DNA of 64,000 nucleotides from Enterobacter hormaechei ATCC 49162 (GCF_001875655.1 NZ_MKEQ01000001.1:3224001-3288000), one strand, 5' to 3'; positions 51,979 to 62,760 are shown, counted from the first letter of the stretch. Numbers and translations are program-made. The notes: generated by a model not told the origin, from the sequence alone.

Positions 51979-52750
51979 GTTACCGCTGCTGATTTTTACG
52001 CTGTTCCTGCAAGGGTCGGTTGGCGTTACGCTGTGGCTGGCGTTCGGAAGCACGCAACGCAGCGCGCTGCTGCCTGCTGCCGGGGCGTTTGTACTGGCGA
52101 GCCTGGGGCTGCTCGCCTCCGCGCTGCATATGGGCTATCCGCTTAATGCTCTTAACGCGCTGCGCCACGTTTCCAGCTCCTGGCTGAGCCGTGAGATTAT
52201 CTTTGCCAGTCTTTATCTTGCGGCACTTGGCCTTGCCACGCTGCTGATGTTTGTCAAAAAACCAGGCTGGAAGCCGCTGTTGGTTGTGGCTGGTCTGGTC
52301 GGTTTGGTCGATGTGTTCTGCATGGCGCAGATCTACATGCATGCATCCGTGGTGACATGGCAGCACGTTAACACGCTGGTGCTGTTTATCGGCTCGGTAG
52401 GGATCATCGGTTCAGCCTGCATGGCCGTTGGCACGCGTTCCCAGACCACCGTGCGTGCGGCGGTTGTCATTATCACGCTGCTGGTGCTTGTGCGGCTGGT
52501 GATGCAGCCCGTCTGGCTGGCCGATATTACGGCCATGGACAATACCGTGGTGACGTTCCCTCACGCACCGTTACAGATGCTGGAGCAACTGCGAACCGTG
52601 CATCTGCTGAGCTGGTGCGTATCCGTTGCGGGTATGCTGTGCTTTGCTGCGGGCGGTCTGAAAGCGGCGCGAGCCACCATGCTGCTGGGGAGCGCGTTGC
52701 TGATTGTGGGTGAGCTGATGCTGCGCTTCGTTTTCTTCAGTATTGGCTGA
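51971..52750 (+). CDS. dmsC: DmsC-type membrane anchor subunit
   Basis: A 259-residue hydrophobic protein with about eight membrane segments, the quinol-oxidising anchor of DmsABC-type enzymes. It begins MHELPLLIFTLFLQGSVGVTL, the usual DmsC terminus. Shorter than E. coli DmsC (287). Its stop overlaps the next ATG (TGATG). Confidence 0.9.
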   Translation: MHELPLLIFTLFLQGSVGVTLWLAFGSTQRSALLPAAGAFVLASLGLLASALHMGYPLNALNALRHVSSSWLSREIIFASLYLAALGLATLLMFVKKPGWKPLLVVAGLVGLVDVFCMAQIYMHASVVTWQHVNTLVLFIGSVGIIGSACMAVGTRSQTTVRAAVVIITLLVLVRLVMQPVWLADITAMDNTVVTFPHAPLQMLEQLRTVHLLSWCVSVAGMLCFAAGGLKAARATMLLGSALLIVGELMLRFVFFSIG

Positions 52751-53625
52751 TGGGCGGATTGACCTTTGCCCCGGCGATGGACGTGACGCATGCGTGCGTC
52801 CGTCGCCGTTTTCGCCACATTTCCTGCTGCGCCTGTGCGGACGCCTGTCCTGTGCAGGCTTTTTCTTTTACCGACTCAGGCGTCTCGGTTGATGAGAGCC
52901 GCTGTATTGAATGCGGTGACTGCCTGTTTGTCTGCCCCACTGAGGCCATCACCGGCATCGCGCCGCGAAAACGCTTTCTGCGAGGCGATACGCTTGTTGG
53001 GCCGTTTACTGAGCATGCGCCTGGGGTGAATGAACTGCTACTCTGGCACGCGCAGTATCACGTTCGTTTTATCAGTATCGATGCGGAGCAGTATCCCGAC
53101 TGGTTGCTGGCGATTGCCCGGCTTAATCTTGCGCTTCGTCGACGCGGTGAAGCGGCGTGGGCGTTTAAGCATATACCGGTCAACGAGGTTAATATCGCCC
53201 GCCGTGCGCTGATGCACGTTCCCCGTGAGGATGTCCGGGCCTGTAGCGTCGTGCCCGGTCAGCGTGAATTGCGCGGGGCGTTTTCTGCGTTTAGCGAGGC
53301 AGAGATAACCCTGAACGCCGATTCCTGCGTACTGTGCGGCGCATGCTGGCGGAGTTGTACGGAAAACTCGATTCGGTTTGAAAACGCTGAACTGGTCCTG
53401 GAAACCGGACGTTGTACCGGCTGCGGTGGCTGCGAAGCGGTATGCCAGCATGCGGCGATAAAAGTGACGCAAACGGAAGGGACAGCGAAACGCGTGGTCA
53501 TACCGGCATATGAAGCCGTTTGTCTGACGTGCCACCGTCATTTCTGGTCATTTTCGTCTGATGAAAAGCAGTGTCCGCTCTGTTTTCATCATCAATACGG
53601 TATGCGAAATCCGGCCTGTTGCTAA
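52750..53625 (+). CDS. NapF-like polyferredoxin with C-terminal zinc-ribbon-like motif
   Basis: A 291-residue cysteine-rich protein translated from an overlapping start after dmsC. Cluster motifs: ISCCACADACP (near 24-34), CIECGDCLFVCP (near 52-63), CVLCGACWRSC (near 194) and CTGCGGCEAVC (near 223). The C-terminus has two CxxC pairs (CLTCHRHFW, CPLC), a possible zinc ribbon or rubredoxin-like site. No signal peptide, so cytoplasmic. NapF, a related polyferredoxin, helps mature the periplasmic nitrate reductase before export; by analogy this may mature or feed electrons to the Tat-exported subunit. A related gene accompanies the Salmonella locus. Function not established. Confidence 0.8.
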   Translation: MGGLTFAPAMDVTHACVRRRFRHISCCACADACPVQAFSFTDSGVSVDESRCIECGDCLFVCPTEAITGIAPRKRFLRGDTLVGPFTEHAPGVNELLLWHAQYHVRFISIDAEQYPDWLLAIARLNLALRRRGEAAWAFKHIPVNEVNIARRALMHVPREDVRACSVVPGQRELRGAFSAFSEAEITLNADSCVLCGACWRSCTENSIRFENAELVLETGRCTGCGGCEAVCQHAAIKVTQTEGTAKRVVIPAYEAVCLTCHRHFWSFSSDEKQCPLCFHHQYGMRNPACC

Positions 53626-53662
53626 TCTTCGTCTCATTTTAAAAAAATGTTATGCATAACCA

Positions 53663-53691
53663 TAGGCAATGGCGCTATTGCTCTTTATAAT
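53663..53691 (+). promoter_or_regulatory. ndk promoter
   Basis: -35 TAGGCA (53663-53668), 17-base spacer, -10 TATAAT (53686-53691), 58 bases before the ndk ATG. Confidence 0.65.
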
Positions 53692-53749
53692 CCGCGCCAC
53701 ACCATACTCAGGTATGCAAAAACAACAGAACATTTGACAGAGGTTATCA

Positions 53750-54181
53750 ATGGCTATTGAACGTACTTTTTCCATCATCAAACCAAACGCGGTGGCAAAA
53801 AACGTTATTGGCAGCATCTTCGCTCGCTTTGAATCAGCAGGGTTTAAGATCGTTGGCACCAAAATGCTGCACCTGACCGTTGAACAGGCTCGCGGTTTCT
53901 ACGCTGAGCACGAAGGTCGCCCATTCTTTGACGGTCTGGTCGAGTTCATGACTTCTGGCCCAATCGTGGTTTCCGTACTGGAAGGCGAAAACGCTGTACA
54001 GCGTCACCGCGATCTGCTGGGTGCAACCAACCCGGACAACGCGCTGGCAGGTACTCTGCGCGCCGACTACGCAGACAGCTTCACCGAGAACGGCACCCAC
54101 GGTTCCGACTCTGTTGAATCTGCTGCGCGCGAAATCGCGTTCTTCTTCGCTGAAGGCGAAGTGTGCCCGCGCACTCGCTAA
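53750..54181 (+). CDS. ndk: Nucleoside diphosphate kinase
   Basis: Ndk moves the gamma-phosphate of ATP to other nucleoside diphosphates through a phospho-histidine. 143 residues; active-site His117 in [12 protein letters not shown] and the P-loop-like start [15 protein letters not shown]. Single gene with its own promoter. Confidence 0.98.
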   Translation: MAIERTFSIIKPNAVAKNVIGSIFARFESAGFKIVGTKMLHLTVEQARGFYAEHEGRPFFDGLVEFMTSGPIVVSVLEGENAVQRHRDLLGATNPDNALAGTLRADYADSFTENGTHGSDSVESAAREIAFFFAEGEVCPRTR

Positions 54182-54241
54182 TAATTTCGTAAATGCCGCG
54201 TGCAAACGTGGCATCCCTGCGCCAGACTTTGTACAATGCAC

Positions 54242-54280
54242 CGCCCCGGACGAGCAGACTGCTTACCGGGGCGTTTCTTT
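54242..54280 (+). terminator. Hairpin between ndk and rlmN
   Basis: CGCCCCGG (54242-54249) pairs with CCGGGGCG (54266-54273), followed by TTTCTTTT. It terminates ndk, but a TACAAT -10-like box at 54232-54237 suggests it could also form the start of the rlmN leader. Confidence 0.7.
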
Positions 54281-54328
54281 TCAACCCACCAAGGGCCACA
54301 ACGTGTAACAACGAGGCCGGAAAAAATT

Positions 54329-55495
54329 ATGTCTGAATTAGTGAATACCTCCGAAGTCGCCATTCCTGCGGTTCCCAATAAAAATGGAAAAATTAACCTG
54401 CTGGATCTGAACCGTCAGCAGATGCGCGAGTTCTTTAAAGAGATGGGCGAGAAGCCGTTTCGTGCCGATCAGGTCATGAAATGGATGTACCACTATTGCA
54501 GCGACAACTTTGATGACATGACGGACATCAACAAAGTGCTGCGCAATAAGCTAAAAGAAGTGGCGGAAATCCGCGCACCGGAAGTAGTGGAAGAGCAACG
54601 CTCTTCAGATGGCACCATTAAGTGGGCCATTGCCGTGGGCGATCAGCGCGTTGAAACCGTGTATATCCCGGAAGACGATCGCGCTACGCTGTGCGTCTCT
54701 TCACAGGTGGGCTGTGCGCTGGAGTGCAAATTCTGCTCTACGGCACAGCAGGGCTTTAACCGTAACCTGCGCGTGTCGGAAATCATCGGCCAGGTCTGGC
54801 GTGCCGCGAAAATCGTGGGCGCGGCGAAAGTCACCGGTACACGTCCAATCACCAACGTGGTGATGATGGGGATGGGTGAACCGCTGCTCAACCTGACCAA
54901 CGTCGTCCCGGCGATGGAAATCATGCTCGATGACTTCGGGTTTGGTCTGTCCAAACGCCGCGTTACGCTCTCTACTTCCGGCGTTGTGCCTGCACTGGAC
55001 AAACTGGGCGACATGATTGACGTCGCGCTGGCCATCTCCCTTCACGCGCCAAACGACGCCATCCGTGACGAAATTGTGCCGATCAACAAAAAGTACAATA
55101 TCGAAACCTTCCTGGCTGGCGTGCGTCGTTACCTGGAGAAATCCAACGCGAACCAGGGCCGCGTGACCATCGAATACGTGATGCTGGATCATGTTAACGA
55201 CGGTACTGAACATGCGCATGAACTGGCTGAACTGCTGAAAGATACGCCATGTAAGATCAACCTGATCCCATGGAACCCGTTCCCGGGCGCGCCGTATGGC
55301 CGTAGCTCGAACAGCCGTATCGATCGCTTCTCCAAGGTGTTGATGGAGTATGGTTTTACCACCATCGTGCGTAAAACGCGTGGCGATGATATCGACGCAG
55401 CCTGCGGTCAGCTGGCGGGTGACGTTATTGACCGTACCAAACGTACGCTGCGTAAGCGTATGCAGGGTGAGTCAATCGCGGTTAAAACCGTTTGA
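54329..55495 (+). CDS. rlmN: Dual-specificity rRNA/tRNA methyltransferase RlmN
   Basis: RlmN methylates C2 of A2503 in 23S rRNA and A37 in several tRNAs, a radical-SAM enzyme with a [4Fe-4S] cluster. 388 residues; cluster ligands Cys129, Cys133 and Cys136 ([14 protein letters not shown]); the C-terminal cysteine of [14 protein letters not shown] is the methyl-intermediate cysteine. Start ATG 54329 ([15 protein letters not shown]); open frame to 54200 overlaps the hairpin and is not conserved. Confidence 0.97.
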   Translation: MSELVNTSEVAIPAVPNKNGKINLLDLNRQQMREFFKEMGEKPFRADQVMKWMYHYCSDNFDDMTDINKVLRNKLKEVAEIRAPEVVEEQRSSDGTIKWAIAVGDQRVETVYIPEDDRATLCVSSQVGCALECKFCSTAQQGFNRNLRVSEIIGQVWRAAKIVGAAKVTGTRPITNVVMMGMGEPLLNLTNVVPAMEIMLDDFGFGLSKRRVTLSTSGVVPALDKLGDMIDVALAISLHAPNDAIRDEIVPINKKYNIETFLAGVRRYLEKSNANQGRVTIEYVMLDHVNDGTEHAHELAELLKDTPCKINLIPWNPFPGAPYGRSSNSRIDRFSKVLMEYGFTTIVRKTRGDDIDAACGQLAGDVIDRTKRTLRKRMQGESIAVKTV

Positions 55496-55507
55496 TTATT
55501 ATGCACA

Positions 55508-55530
55508 CACGGCGCATTTTTTGCGCCGTG
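55508..55530 (+). terminator. Hairpin after rlmN
   Basis: CACGGCGCA and TGCGCCGTG form a nine-bp stem with a five-T loop 12 bases after the rlmN stop. No T-run follows. The rest of the 291-base gap to rodZ holds no gene that can be supported; it must contain the rodZ promoter, not clearly identified. Confidence 0.55.
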
Positions 55531-55786
55531 AAGCATTAATTTACTGAATAACCAGTCACAATCATTATGACTGATTAATAATTACGGTGCGTTTCATACA
55601 ACTTTCGGGCAGTATGTAACGACGTAACAACAGTTTAGCGTGAAGGCCTGCCAGCGCTGTCATCTGCGGCCCGACAGTCTTATACTGTTTGTTCCAGGTT
55701 AACTGACCTAAAGTTTCGCGGTGCGGGTGGCATTGTGACTCACCGGCACCTGAACCCTTATTTTCACGTACCAGTAGTTGTAGCGA

Positions 55787-56788
55787 ATGAATACTGAAGC
55801 CACTCACGATCAAAATGCAGCACTCTCCACTGGCGTTCGTCTTCGCAACGCCCGTGAACAACTCGGACTCAGCCAGCAAGCCGTTGCAGAACGCCTGTGC
55901 CTGAAGGTTTCCACCGTTCGCGATATTGAAGAAGATAAGGCACCCGCCGATCTGGCTTCAACGTTTTTGCGCGGTTATATCCGTTCTTACGCCAAACTGG
56001 TTCATATCCCTGAAGAAGAATTACTGCCGATGATGGAGAAGCAGGCGCCTGTGCGTGCGGCAAAAGTTGCGCCGATGCAGAGCTTCTCCCTGGGTAAACG
56101 TCGTAAAAAACGCGATGGCTGGCTGATGAGCTTTACCTGGCTGGTCCTGTTCGTGGTCGTCGGCCTGACGGGCGCATGGTGGTGGCAAAACCACAAAGCG
56201 CAGCAGGAAGAGATCACCACGATGGCCGATCAGTCCTCCGCTGAGCTTAATCAGTCCGGCAATAACGGCGCGCAAAGCGTGCCGCTGAGCACCGAAGGGG
56301 CAGCGACTTCCAGCGAACCTCAGGCGTCAGCACCTGCAACCGAGCCATCCACGGCGCCAGAGTCCACGGCGAATACCACGCCAGCCACTCAGGCCCAGGA
56401 TCAGAACGCGGTCGTATCACCTTCACAGGCCAATGTTGATGCCGCTCCTGCGGCAACGGCACCGGCAGATAACACCGCGGCGTCACTGCCAACTGACCCG
56501 GCGGGTACGGCGGCACCTGCCGTTGACCCGAATGCGCTGGTGATGAATTTCACCGCCGATTGCTGGCTGGAAGTGACTGATGCGACAGGTAAAAAGCTGT
56601 TCAGCGGCCTGCAACGTAAAGATGGCACGTTAAATCTAACGGGCCAGGCACCTTACAAGCTTAAAATCGGCGCACCGGCAGCGGTACAGATCCAGTATCA
56701 AGGAAAACCTGTCGATCTGAGCCGCTTTATCAGAACTAACCAGGTTGCGCGTCTTACCGTTAATGCCGAACAATCAGCAGCACAGTAA
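55787..56788 (+). CDS. rodZ: Cytoskeletal shape protein RodZ
   Basis: RodZ links the MreB cytoskeleton to the wall-synthesis machinery and keeps rod shape. 333 residues: cytoplasmic helix-turn-helix that binds MreB (about 15-85), positively charged juxtamembrane patch (GKRRKKRDG), one membrane segment about 112-132, a Pro/Ala/Thr-rich linker (about 155-240) and a periplasmic DUF4115 domain (about 250-330). ispG follows after 26 bases. Confidence 0.96.
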   Translation: MNTEATHDQNAALSTGVRLRNAREQLGLSQQAVAERLCLKVSTVRDIEEDKAPADLASTFLRGYIRSYAKLVHIPEEELLPMMEKQAPVRAAKVAPMQSFSLGKRRKKRDGWLMSFTWLVLFVVVGLTGAWWWQNHKAQQEEITTMADQSSAELNQSGNNGAQSVPLSTEGAATSSEPQASAPATEPSTAPESTANTTPATQAQDQNAVVSPSQANVDAAPAATAPADNTAASLPTDPAGTAAPAVDPNALVMNFTADCWLEVTDATGKKLFSGLQRKDGTLNLTGQAPYKLKIGAPAAVQIQYQGKPVDLSRFIRTNQVARLTVNAEQSAAQ

Positions 56789-56814
56789 CAGACGGGCAAT
56801 GCGGGAGATTTTAC

Positions 56815-57933
56815 ATGCATAACCAGGCTCCTATTCAACGTAGAAAATCGAAACGGATTTACGTTGGGAACGTGCCAATCGGCGATGGGGCGCCTATCGC
56901 CGTCCAGTCGATGACCAATACGCGTACTACGGATGTAGAAGCGACGGTCAATCAAATCAAAGCATTAGAACGCGTAGGCGCGGACATTGTTCGCGTCTCT
57001 GTGCCGACCATGGACGCCGCCGAGGCGTTCAGGCTGATCAAGCAGCAGGTGAGCGTTCCGCTGGTTGCCGATATCCACTTCGATTACCGTATCGCGCTGA
57101 AAGTTGCTGAATACGGTGTCGATTGCCTGCGTATTAACCCAGGCAACATCGGCAACGAAGAGCGTATCCGCATGGTGGTGGATTGCGCCCGCGACAAAAA
57201 CATTCCAATCCGTATCGGTGTGAACGCTGGCTCTCTGGAAAAAGATCTCCAGGAAAAGTACGGTGAGCCGACGCCGCAGGCGCTGCTCGAATCCGCCATG
57301 CGTCATGTCGATCATCTGGATCGCCTTAACTTCGATCAGTTTAAAGTGAGCGTGAAAGCGTCTGACGTCTTCCTGGCTGTTGAATCGTATCGTCTGCTGG
57401 CAAAACAGATCGAGCAGCCGCTGCACCTCGGGATCACCGAAGCGGGCGGTCTGCGCAGCGGTTCTGTAAAATCAGCAATCGGTCTCGGTCTGCTTCTTTC
57501 TGAAGGGATCGGTGACACGTTACGCGTCTCCCTGGCCGCCGATCCGGTGGAAGAGATCAAAGTCGGTTTTGATATCCTGAAATCGCTGCGCATCCGCGCA
57601 CGTGGGATCAACTTTATTGCCTGCCCAACCTGTTCACGTCAGGAGTTTGATGTGATCGGTACAGTGAATGCCCTTGAGCAGCGTCTGGAAGACATCATCA
57701 CCCCAATGGACGTCTCCATCATCGGTTGCGTGGTGAACGGTCCGGGTGAAGCGCTGGTGTCAACGCTTGGCGTTACCGGCGGTAACAAGAAAAGTGGTCT
57801 CTATGAAGATGGCGTTCGTAAAGATCGTCTGGATAATAGTGACATGATCGACCAGCTCGAAGCCCGCATTCGCGCAAAAGCGACGATGATGGACGAAGCG
57901 CAGCGCATCAGCGTTCAGCAGGTTGAAAAATAA
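56815..57933 (+). CDS. ispG: HMBPP synthase IspG (flavodoxin-dependent)
   Basis: IspG reduces MEcPP to HMBPP in the non-mevalonate isoprenoid pathway using a [4Fe-4S] cluster. 372 residues, exactly E. coli length, with cluster cysteines 270, 273 and 305 ([19 protein letters not shown]). Cytoplasmic. A client of the isc system encoded in this window. Confidence 0.98.
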   Translation: MHNQAPIQRRKSKRIYVGNVPIGDGAPIAVQSMTNTRTTDVEATVNQIKALERVGADIVRVSVPTMDAAEAFRLIKQQVSVPLVADIHFDYRIALKVAEYGVDCLRINPGNIGNEERIRMVVDCARDKNIPIRIGVNAGSLEKDLQEKYGEPTPQALLESAMRHVDHLDRLNFDQFKVSVKASDVFLAVESYRLLAKQIEQPLHLGITEAGGLRSGSVKSAIGLGLLLSEGIGDTLRVSLAADPVEEIKVGFDILKSLRIRARGINFIACPTCSRQEFDVIGTVNALEQRLEDIITPMDVSIIGCVVNGPGEALVSTLGVTGGNKKSGLYEDGVRKDRLDNSDMIDQLEARIRAKATMMDEAQRISVQQVEK

Positions 57934-57937
57934 CGTG

Positions 57938-57993
57938 ATGGGAAGCAGGCTGCTTCCCATGTATGATTGAACCCATTCTTTGGGTTCTTTTTT
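57938..57993 (+). terminator. Two hairpins between ispG and hisS
   Basis: First a 10-bp perfect stem (ATGGGAAGCA-GGC-TGCTTCCCAT, 57938-57960), then GAACCCA/TGGGTTC (57969-57987) followed by six T (57988-57993). The second is an intrinsic terminator or attenuator just 22 bases before hisS. Confidence 0.8.
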
Positions 57994-58014
57994 GTATATA
58001 GAAAGAGAATAAAC

Positions 58015-59289
58015 GTGGCAAAAAACATTCAAGCCATCCGCGGCATGAACGATTATCTGCCTGGCGAAACCGCCATCTGGCAGCGCATTGAAGGCACACT
58101 GAAGCAGGTGCTCGGCAGCTACGGTTACAGCGAAATCCGTTTGCCGATTGTAGAGCAGACCCCGTTATTCAAACGCGCGATCGGCGAAGTGACCGACGTG
58201 GTTGAAAAAGAGATGTATACCTTTGAGGATCGCAACGGCGACAGCCTGACCCTGCGTCCAGAGGGGACGGCGGGTTGCGTACGCGCCGGCATCGAACATG
58301 GTCTCCTGTACAATCAGGAGCAGCGCCTGTGGTATATCGGCCCGATGTTCCGCCACGAACGTCCGCAGAAAGGTCGTTATCGCCAGTTCAACCAGCTGGG
58401 TGTTGAAGTGTTTGGTCTGCAAGGGCCAGATATCGATGCTGAACTGATTATGCTGACCGCTCGCTGGTGGCGCGCGCTCGGAATTTCTGAGCACGTTTCC
58501 CTGGAGCTGAACTCTATCGGTTCTCTGGAAGCGCGTGCGAACTATCGCGATGCGCTGGTGGCGTTCCTGGAACAGCACAAAGAGAAACTCGACGAAGACT
58601 GTAAGCGTCGTATGTACAGCAACCCGCTGCGCGTACTTGATTCCAAAAATCCTGACGTTCAGGCGCTGCTGAACGATGCGCCAGCGCTGGGTGACTACCT
58701 GGACGAGGATTCTCGCGAACACTTTACCGGCCTGTGCAAGCTGCTTGAAGCAGCGGGCATCGCCTACACCGTGAACCAGCGTCTGGTGCGCGGTCTGGAC
58801 TACTACAACCGCACCGTATTTGAGTGGGTCACCACCAGCCTCGGTTCGCAGGGCACCGTGTGTGCCGGCGGTCGTTATGACGGTCTGGTCGAGCAACTGG
58901 GTGGTCGTGCAGCACCGGCTGTTGGCTTTGCAATGGGTCTTGAGCGACTTGTTTTACTGGTTCAGGCAGTTAATCCGGAATTTAAAGCCGATCCTGTTGT
59001 CGATATATACCTGGTGGCCTCAGGTGCGGAAACGCAGTCTGCGGCGATGCAGCTTGCCGAACGCGTGCGCGATGCGCTGCCGGACGTTAAGCTGATGACC
59101 AACCACGGCGGCGGCAACTTTAAAAAACAGTTTGCTCGTGCCGATAAGTGGGGCGCAAGTATCGCACTGGTGCTGGGTGAGTCCGAAGTGGCCAACGGTG
59201 AAGTGGTGGTTAAAGATCTGCGCTCTGGTGAGCAAACTACGGTAACGCAGGATGGCGTTGCGGCGCACTTGCGCACTCTATTGGGCTAA
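58015..59289 (+). CDS. hisS: Histidyl-tRNA synthetase
   Basis: HisRS charges tRNA-His. 424 residues, class II: motif 2 around [15 protein letters not shown], the histidine-specific [15 protein letters not shown] and [14 protein letters not shown], motif 3 near [11 protein letters not shown], and a C-terminal anticodon-binding domain (about 330-424). Start is GTG 58015 giving [18 protein letters not shown]. The frame is open upstream through the terminator hairpin, so the longer form is rejected. Confidence 0.97.
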   Translation: MAKNIQAIRGMNDYLPGETAIWQRIEGTLKQVLGSYGYSEIRLPIVEQTPLFKRAIGEVTDVVEKEMYTFEDRNGDSLTLRPEGTAGCVRAGIEHGLLYNQEQRLWYIGPMFRHERPQKGRYRQFNQLGVEVFGLQGPDIDAELIMLTARWWRALGISEHVSLELNSIGSLEARANYRDALVAFLEQHKEKLDEDCKRRMYSNPLRVLDSKNPDVQALLNDAPALGDYLDEDSREHFTGLCKLLEAAGIAYTVNQRLVRGLDYYNRTVFEWVTTSLGSQGTVCAGGRYDGLVEQLGGRAAPAVGFAMGLERLVLLVQAVNPEFKADPVVDIYLVASGAETQSAAMQLAERVRDALPDVKLMTNHGGGNFKKQFARADKWGASIALVLGESEVANGEVVVKDLRSGEQTTVTQDGVAAHLRTLLG

Positions 59290-59302
59290 GGAGAAGGACT
59301 GC

Positions 59303-59923
59303 GTGGAAATTTACGAGAACGAACACGACCAGGTTGATGCGGTTAAACGCTTCTTTGTTGAAAACGGCAAGGCTCTGGTTGTAGGGGTTATTTTAGGTGT
59401 TGGTGCGCTGGTAGGCTGGCGTTACTGGAACAATCATCAGGCTGACTCTGCTCGCGGTTCGTCCCTGAACTACGAAAATACCGTTAGCGCAATCCGTGCC
59501 GATCAGCCGCAAACGCTGACGGCTGCGGAAAAATTTGCCGCTGACAACAAGAACACCTACGGTGCGCTGGCTGCACTGGAAGTAGCTCAGCAGTATGTTG
59601 ATAAAAACGAACTGGACAAAGCCGCTGCGCAACTGACTCAGGGGCTTGCTGCTGCCAGTGACGAAAATCTGAAAGCGGTAATCAATCTGCGTCTGGCGCG
59701 TATTCAGGTTCAGCAGAAAAAAGCCGACGACGCGCTGAAAACGCTTGATACCATCAAAGGCGAAGGCTTTGCTGCCATCGTTGCCGATCTTCGCGGTGAA
59801 GCACTGCTGAGTAAGGGTGATAAAGCGGGTGCGCGTAAGGCGTGGCAAGCTGGCGTGGATAGTAAAGCTTCACCTGCGCTGAGCGAAATGATGCAGATGA
59901 AAATAAATAATTTGTCCGTCTGA
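59303..59923 (+). CDS. yfgM: YfgM, ancillary SecYEG-PpiD chaperone
   Basis: A 206-residue inner-membrane protein: one membrane segment about 25-43 and a periplasmic TPR-like domain (about 50-206). In E. coli it binds SecYEG with PpiD and passes exported proteins to chaperones. GTG 59303 (MEIYENEHDQVDAVKRFF) behind AAGGAGAAGG is the start. bamB follows after ten bases; hisS precedes by 13. Confidence 0.94.
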   Translation: MEIYENEHDQVDAVKRFFVENGKALVVGVILGVGALVGWRYWNNHQADSARGSSLNYENTVSAIRADQPQTLTAAEKFAADNKNTYGALAALEVAQQYVDKNELDKAAAQLTQGLAAASDENLKAVINLRLARIQVQQKKADDALKTLDTIKGEGFAAIVADLRGEALLSKGDKAGARKAWQAGVDSKASPALSEMMQMKINNLSV

Positions 59924-59933
59924 GAGGGACCCA

Positions 59934-61112
59934 ATGCAATTGCGTAAATTACTTCTGCCAGGACTGCTTTCTGTTACGTTATTGAGTGGTTGTTCACTGT
60001 TCAGTGGCGAAGAAGACGTTGTCAAAATGTCCCCGCTGCCGACGGTTGAAAACCAGTTCACCCCATCCACCGCCTGGGACACCTCCGTGGGTGATGGAAT
60101 TGGCGATTTTTATTCCAACCTTCATCCTGCGTATGCTGACGGCGTTGTCTATGCAGCCGATCGCAAAGGCACCGTCAAAGCGCTGAACGCTGATGACGGA
60201 AAAGAAGTGTGGTCCATTAATCTGGCGGAAAAAGACGGCTGGTTCTCCCGTAAACCTGCACTGCTTTCTGGCGGCCTGACCGTTGCCGGTGGTCACGTGT
60301 ATGTAGGCAGTGAAAAAGCACAGGTTTACGCGCTGAATGCCAGCGACGGTTCGGTTGCATGGCAGACCACCGTTGCCGGTGAATCCTTATCGCGTCCGGT
60401 TGTCAGCGACGGTATGGTGCTGATCCATACCAGCAACGGCCAGTTGCAGGCGCTGAACGAAGCCGATGGTCTGGTAAAATGGACGGTTAACCTGGATATG
60501 CCAGCGCTGTCTCTGCGTGGTGAATCTGCGCCAGCGACCGCTTTTGGCGCCGCCATTGTGGGCGGTGACAACGGCCGTGTCAGCGCGGTGCTGATGCAGC
60601 AGGGTCAGATGATCTGGCAGCAGCGTATTTCCCAGGCGACCGGCTCAACCGAAATCGACCGTCTGAGTGACGTGGACACTACGCCAGTCATCGTTGACGG
60701 TGTGGTTTACGCGCTGGCGTATAACGGCAACCTGACGGCGCTGGACCTGCGTAGCGGCCAGATCATGTGGAAACGTGAGCTGGGTTCCGTTAACGATTTC
60801 ATCGTCGACGGCAACCGTATTTATATGGTGGATCAGAACGACCGTCTGCTGGCGCTGAGCACCGAAGGTGGCGTGACGCTGTGGACGCAGAGCGATCTGC
60901 TGCACCGTTTGCTGACCGCACCTGCGCTGTATAACGGCAGCCTGGTCGTGGGCGACAGCGAAGGCTATATGCACTGGATCGATCCAGAGAATGGCCGCTT
61001 CGTTGCACAGCAGAAAGTGGATAGCTCAGGCTTCCTGACGGAGCCCGTTGTGGCTGACGGCAAACTGCTGATTCAGGCAAAAGACGGCACGCTGTACGCG
61101 ATCACGCGTTAA
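59934..61112 (+). CDS. bamB: Outer-membrane assembly lipoprotein BamB
   Basis: BamB is the beta-propeller lipoprotein of the BAM complex that inserts outer-membrane proteins. 392 residues: lipobox LLSGC with the lipidated Cys20 followed by Ser (outer-membrane sorting), then an eight-bladed propeller with repeated PQQ-like motifs (VYAADRKGTVKALNADDGK, VYVGSEKAQVYALNASDG, VYALAYNGNLTALDLRSG). Located hisS-yfgM-bamB-der as in E. coli. Confidence 0.97.
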   Translation: MQLRKLLLPGLLSVTLLSGCSLFSGEEDVVKMSPLPTVENQFTPSTAWDTSVGDGIGDFYSNLHPAYADGVVYAADRKGTVKALNADDGKEVWSINLAEKDGWFSRKPALLSGGLTVAGGHVYVGSEKAQVYALNASDGSVAWQTTVAGESLSRPVVSDGMVLIHTSNGQLQALNEADGLVKWTVNLDMPALSLRGESAPATAFGAAIVGGDNGRVSAVLMQQGQMIWQQRISQATGSTEIDRLSDVDTTPVIVDGVVYALAYNGNLTALDLRSGQIMWKRELGSVNDFIVDGNRIYMVDQNDRLLALSTEGGVTLWTQSDLLHRLLTAPALYNGSLVVGDSEGYMHWIDPENGRFVAQQKVDSSGFLTEPVVADGKLLIQAKDGTLYAITR

Positions 61113-61136
61113 TTACACGGCGGTTGTAGTATACTA

Positions 61137-61176
61137 AACGGCTCCTGTTCACTCAGGAGCCGTTTTGACATTTTTA
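61137..61176 (+). terminator. Hairpin between bamB and der
   Basis: An 11-bp perfect stem AACGGCTCCTG/CAGGAGCCGTT is followed by TTGACATTTTT. A TATACT box at 61130-61135 just upstream could be a der promoter, in which case the stem would lie in the der leader. Confidence 0.75.
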
Positions 61177-61224
61177 AAAACGCCGCGAAAGCGACGTTAT
61201 TTTGAATTTTATGAGGCTTCAAAC

Positions 61225-62697
61225 ATGGTACCTGTGGTCGCGCTTGTCGGGCGCCCTAACGTTGGAAAATCCACTCTTTTTAACCGTTTAACACGCACCC
61301 GTGATGCGCTGGTTGCGGATTTCCCGGGGCTGACGCGTGACCGTAAGTACGGTCGTGCAGAGGTGGAAGGACGCGAGTTCATCTGTATCGATACCGGAGG
61401 TATTGACGGTACGGAAGACGGCGTAGAAACCCGCATGGCAGAGCAGTCTCTGCTGGCTATCGAAGAGGCGGATGTGGTTCTGTTTATGGTGGATGCTCGC
61501 GCTGGCCTGATGCCCGCGGATTCCGCTATCGCAAAACATCTGCGTTCACGCGAAAAGCCAACCTTCCTGGTGGCGAACAAAACTGACGGCATCGATGCCG
61601 ATCAGGCGGTTGCGGATTTCTGGTCTTTAGGTCTGGGTGATATTTATCCTATCGCAGCCTCACATGGCCGTGGCGTAACCAGCCTGCTGGAAACCGTTCT
61701 GCTGCCGTGGGTGGATGAAGTGAACCCGCCGGAAGAGGTGGATGAAGACGCCGAATACTGGGCGCAGTTTGAAGCCGGAGAAGAGGGCGAGGAAGAGCCG
61801 GAAGACGACTTCAACCCGCAGGATCTGCCTATTAAGCTGGCTATCGTTGGTCGCCCAAACGTAGGTAAGTCTACGCTTACTAACCGTATTCTGGGTGAAG
61901 AGCGCGTGGTGGTTTACGACATGCCAGGCACAACGCGTGACAGTATCTACATTCCAATGCAGCGCGATGAGCGTGAGTACGTACTTATCGACACCGCAGG
62001 CGTACGTAAGCGCGGGAAAATCACCGATGTGGTGGAAAAATTCTCGGTAATCAAAACCCTTCAGGCGATTGAAGACGCCAACGTGGTGCTGCTGGTCATT
62101 GACGCACGTGAAGGTATCTCCGATCAGGATCTCTCTCTGCTTGGCTTTATCCTCAATAGTGGGCGCTCACTGGTTATTGTCGTCAACAAGTGGGACGGCC
62201 TGAGCAACGACGTGCGCGAGCAGGTGAAAGAGACGCTGGACTTCCGTCTGGGCTTTATCGACTTTGCCCGTGTGCATTTCATCTCTGCCTTGCACGGTAG
62301 CGGCGTAGGTAACCTGTTCGAATCCGTTCGTGAAGCCTATGACAGCTCTACCCGCCGTCAGAGCACCGCCATGCTGACCCGCATCATGAACATGGCTGCT
62401 GAAGACCACCAGCCGCCGCTGGTGCGTGGCCGTCGCGTGAAGCTGAAGTATGCCCACGCCGGGGGGTATAACCCGCCTATCGTGGTGATCCACGGTAATC
62501 AGGTTAAGGATCTGCCGGACTCCTACAAGCGCTATCTGATGAACTACTTCCGTAAGTCGCTGGACGTGATGGGTACGCCTATCCGTATTCAGTTCAAGGA
62601 AGGGGAAAACCCGTTTGCGAATAAACGCAACACCCTGACGCCGAACCAGATGCGTAAGCGTAAGCGTTTGATTAAGCACATTAAGAAAAGCAAATAA
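61225..62697 (+). CDS. der: Ribosome-assembly GTPase Der (EngA)
   Basis: Der is an essential GTPase with two tandem G domains for 50S subunit assembly. 490 residues as in E. coli. First P-loop GRPNVGKST at 9-17, second around 210-218, an acidic linker between them ([20 protein letters not shown]), and a KH-like C-terminal domain ending in a lysine-rich tail. ATG 61225 ([16 protein letters not shown]) is the family start; the frame is open upstream to 61165. Confidence 0.97.
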   Translation: MVPVVALVGRPNVGKSTLFNRLTRTRDALVADFPGLTRDRKYGRAEVEGREFICIDTGGIDGTEDGVETRMAEQSLLAIEEADVVLFMVDARAGLMPADSAIAKHLRSREKPTFLVANKTDGIDADQAVADFWSLGLGDIYPIAASHGRGVTSLLETVLLPWVDEVNPPEEVDEDAEYWAQFEAGEEGEEEPEDDFNPQDLPIKLAIVGRPNVGKSTLTNRILGEERVVVYDMPGTTRDSIYIPMQRDEREYVLIDTAGVRKRGKITDVVEKFSVIKTLQAIEDANVVLLVIDAREGISDQDLSLLGFILNSGRSLVIVVNKWDGLSNDVREQVKETLDFRLGFIDFARVHFISALHGSGVGNLFESVREAYDSSTRRQSTAMLTRIMNMAAEDHQPPLVRGRRVKLKYAHAGGYNPPIVVIHGNQVKDLPDSYKRYLMNYFRKSLDVMGTPIRIQFKEGENPFANKRNTLTPNQMRKRKRLIKHIKKSK

Positions 62698-62731
62698 TTC
62701 ATCAGGCGTTAACAGAACGCCCGAAATCTTC

Positions 62732-62760
62732 AAAGCCCGCATTCGTCGGGCTTTTTTATT
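62732..62760 (+). terminator. Intrinsic terminator of der
   Basis: AAAGCCCG / CGGGCTTTTTT stem with a T-run, 35 bases after the der stop. Confidence 0.9.
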
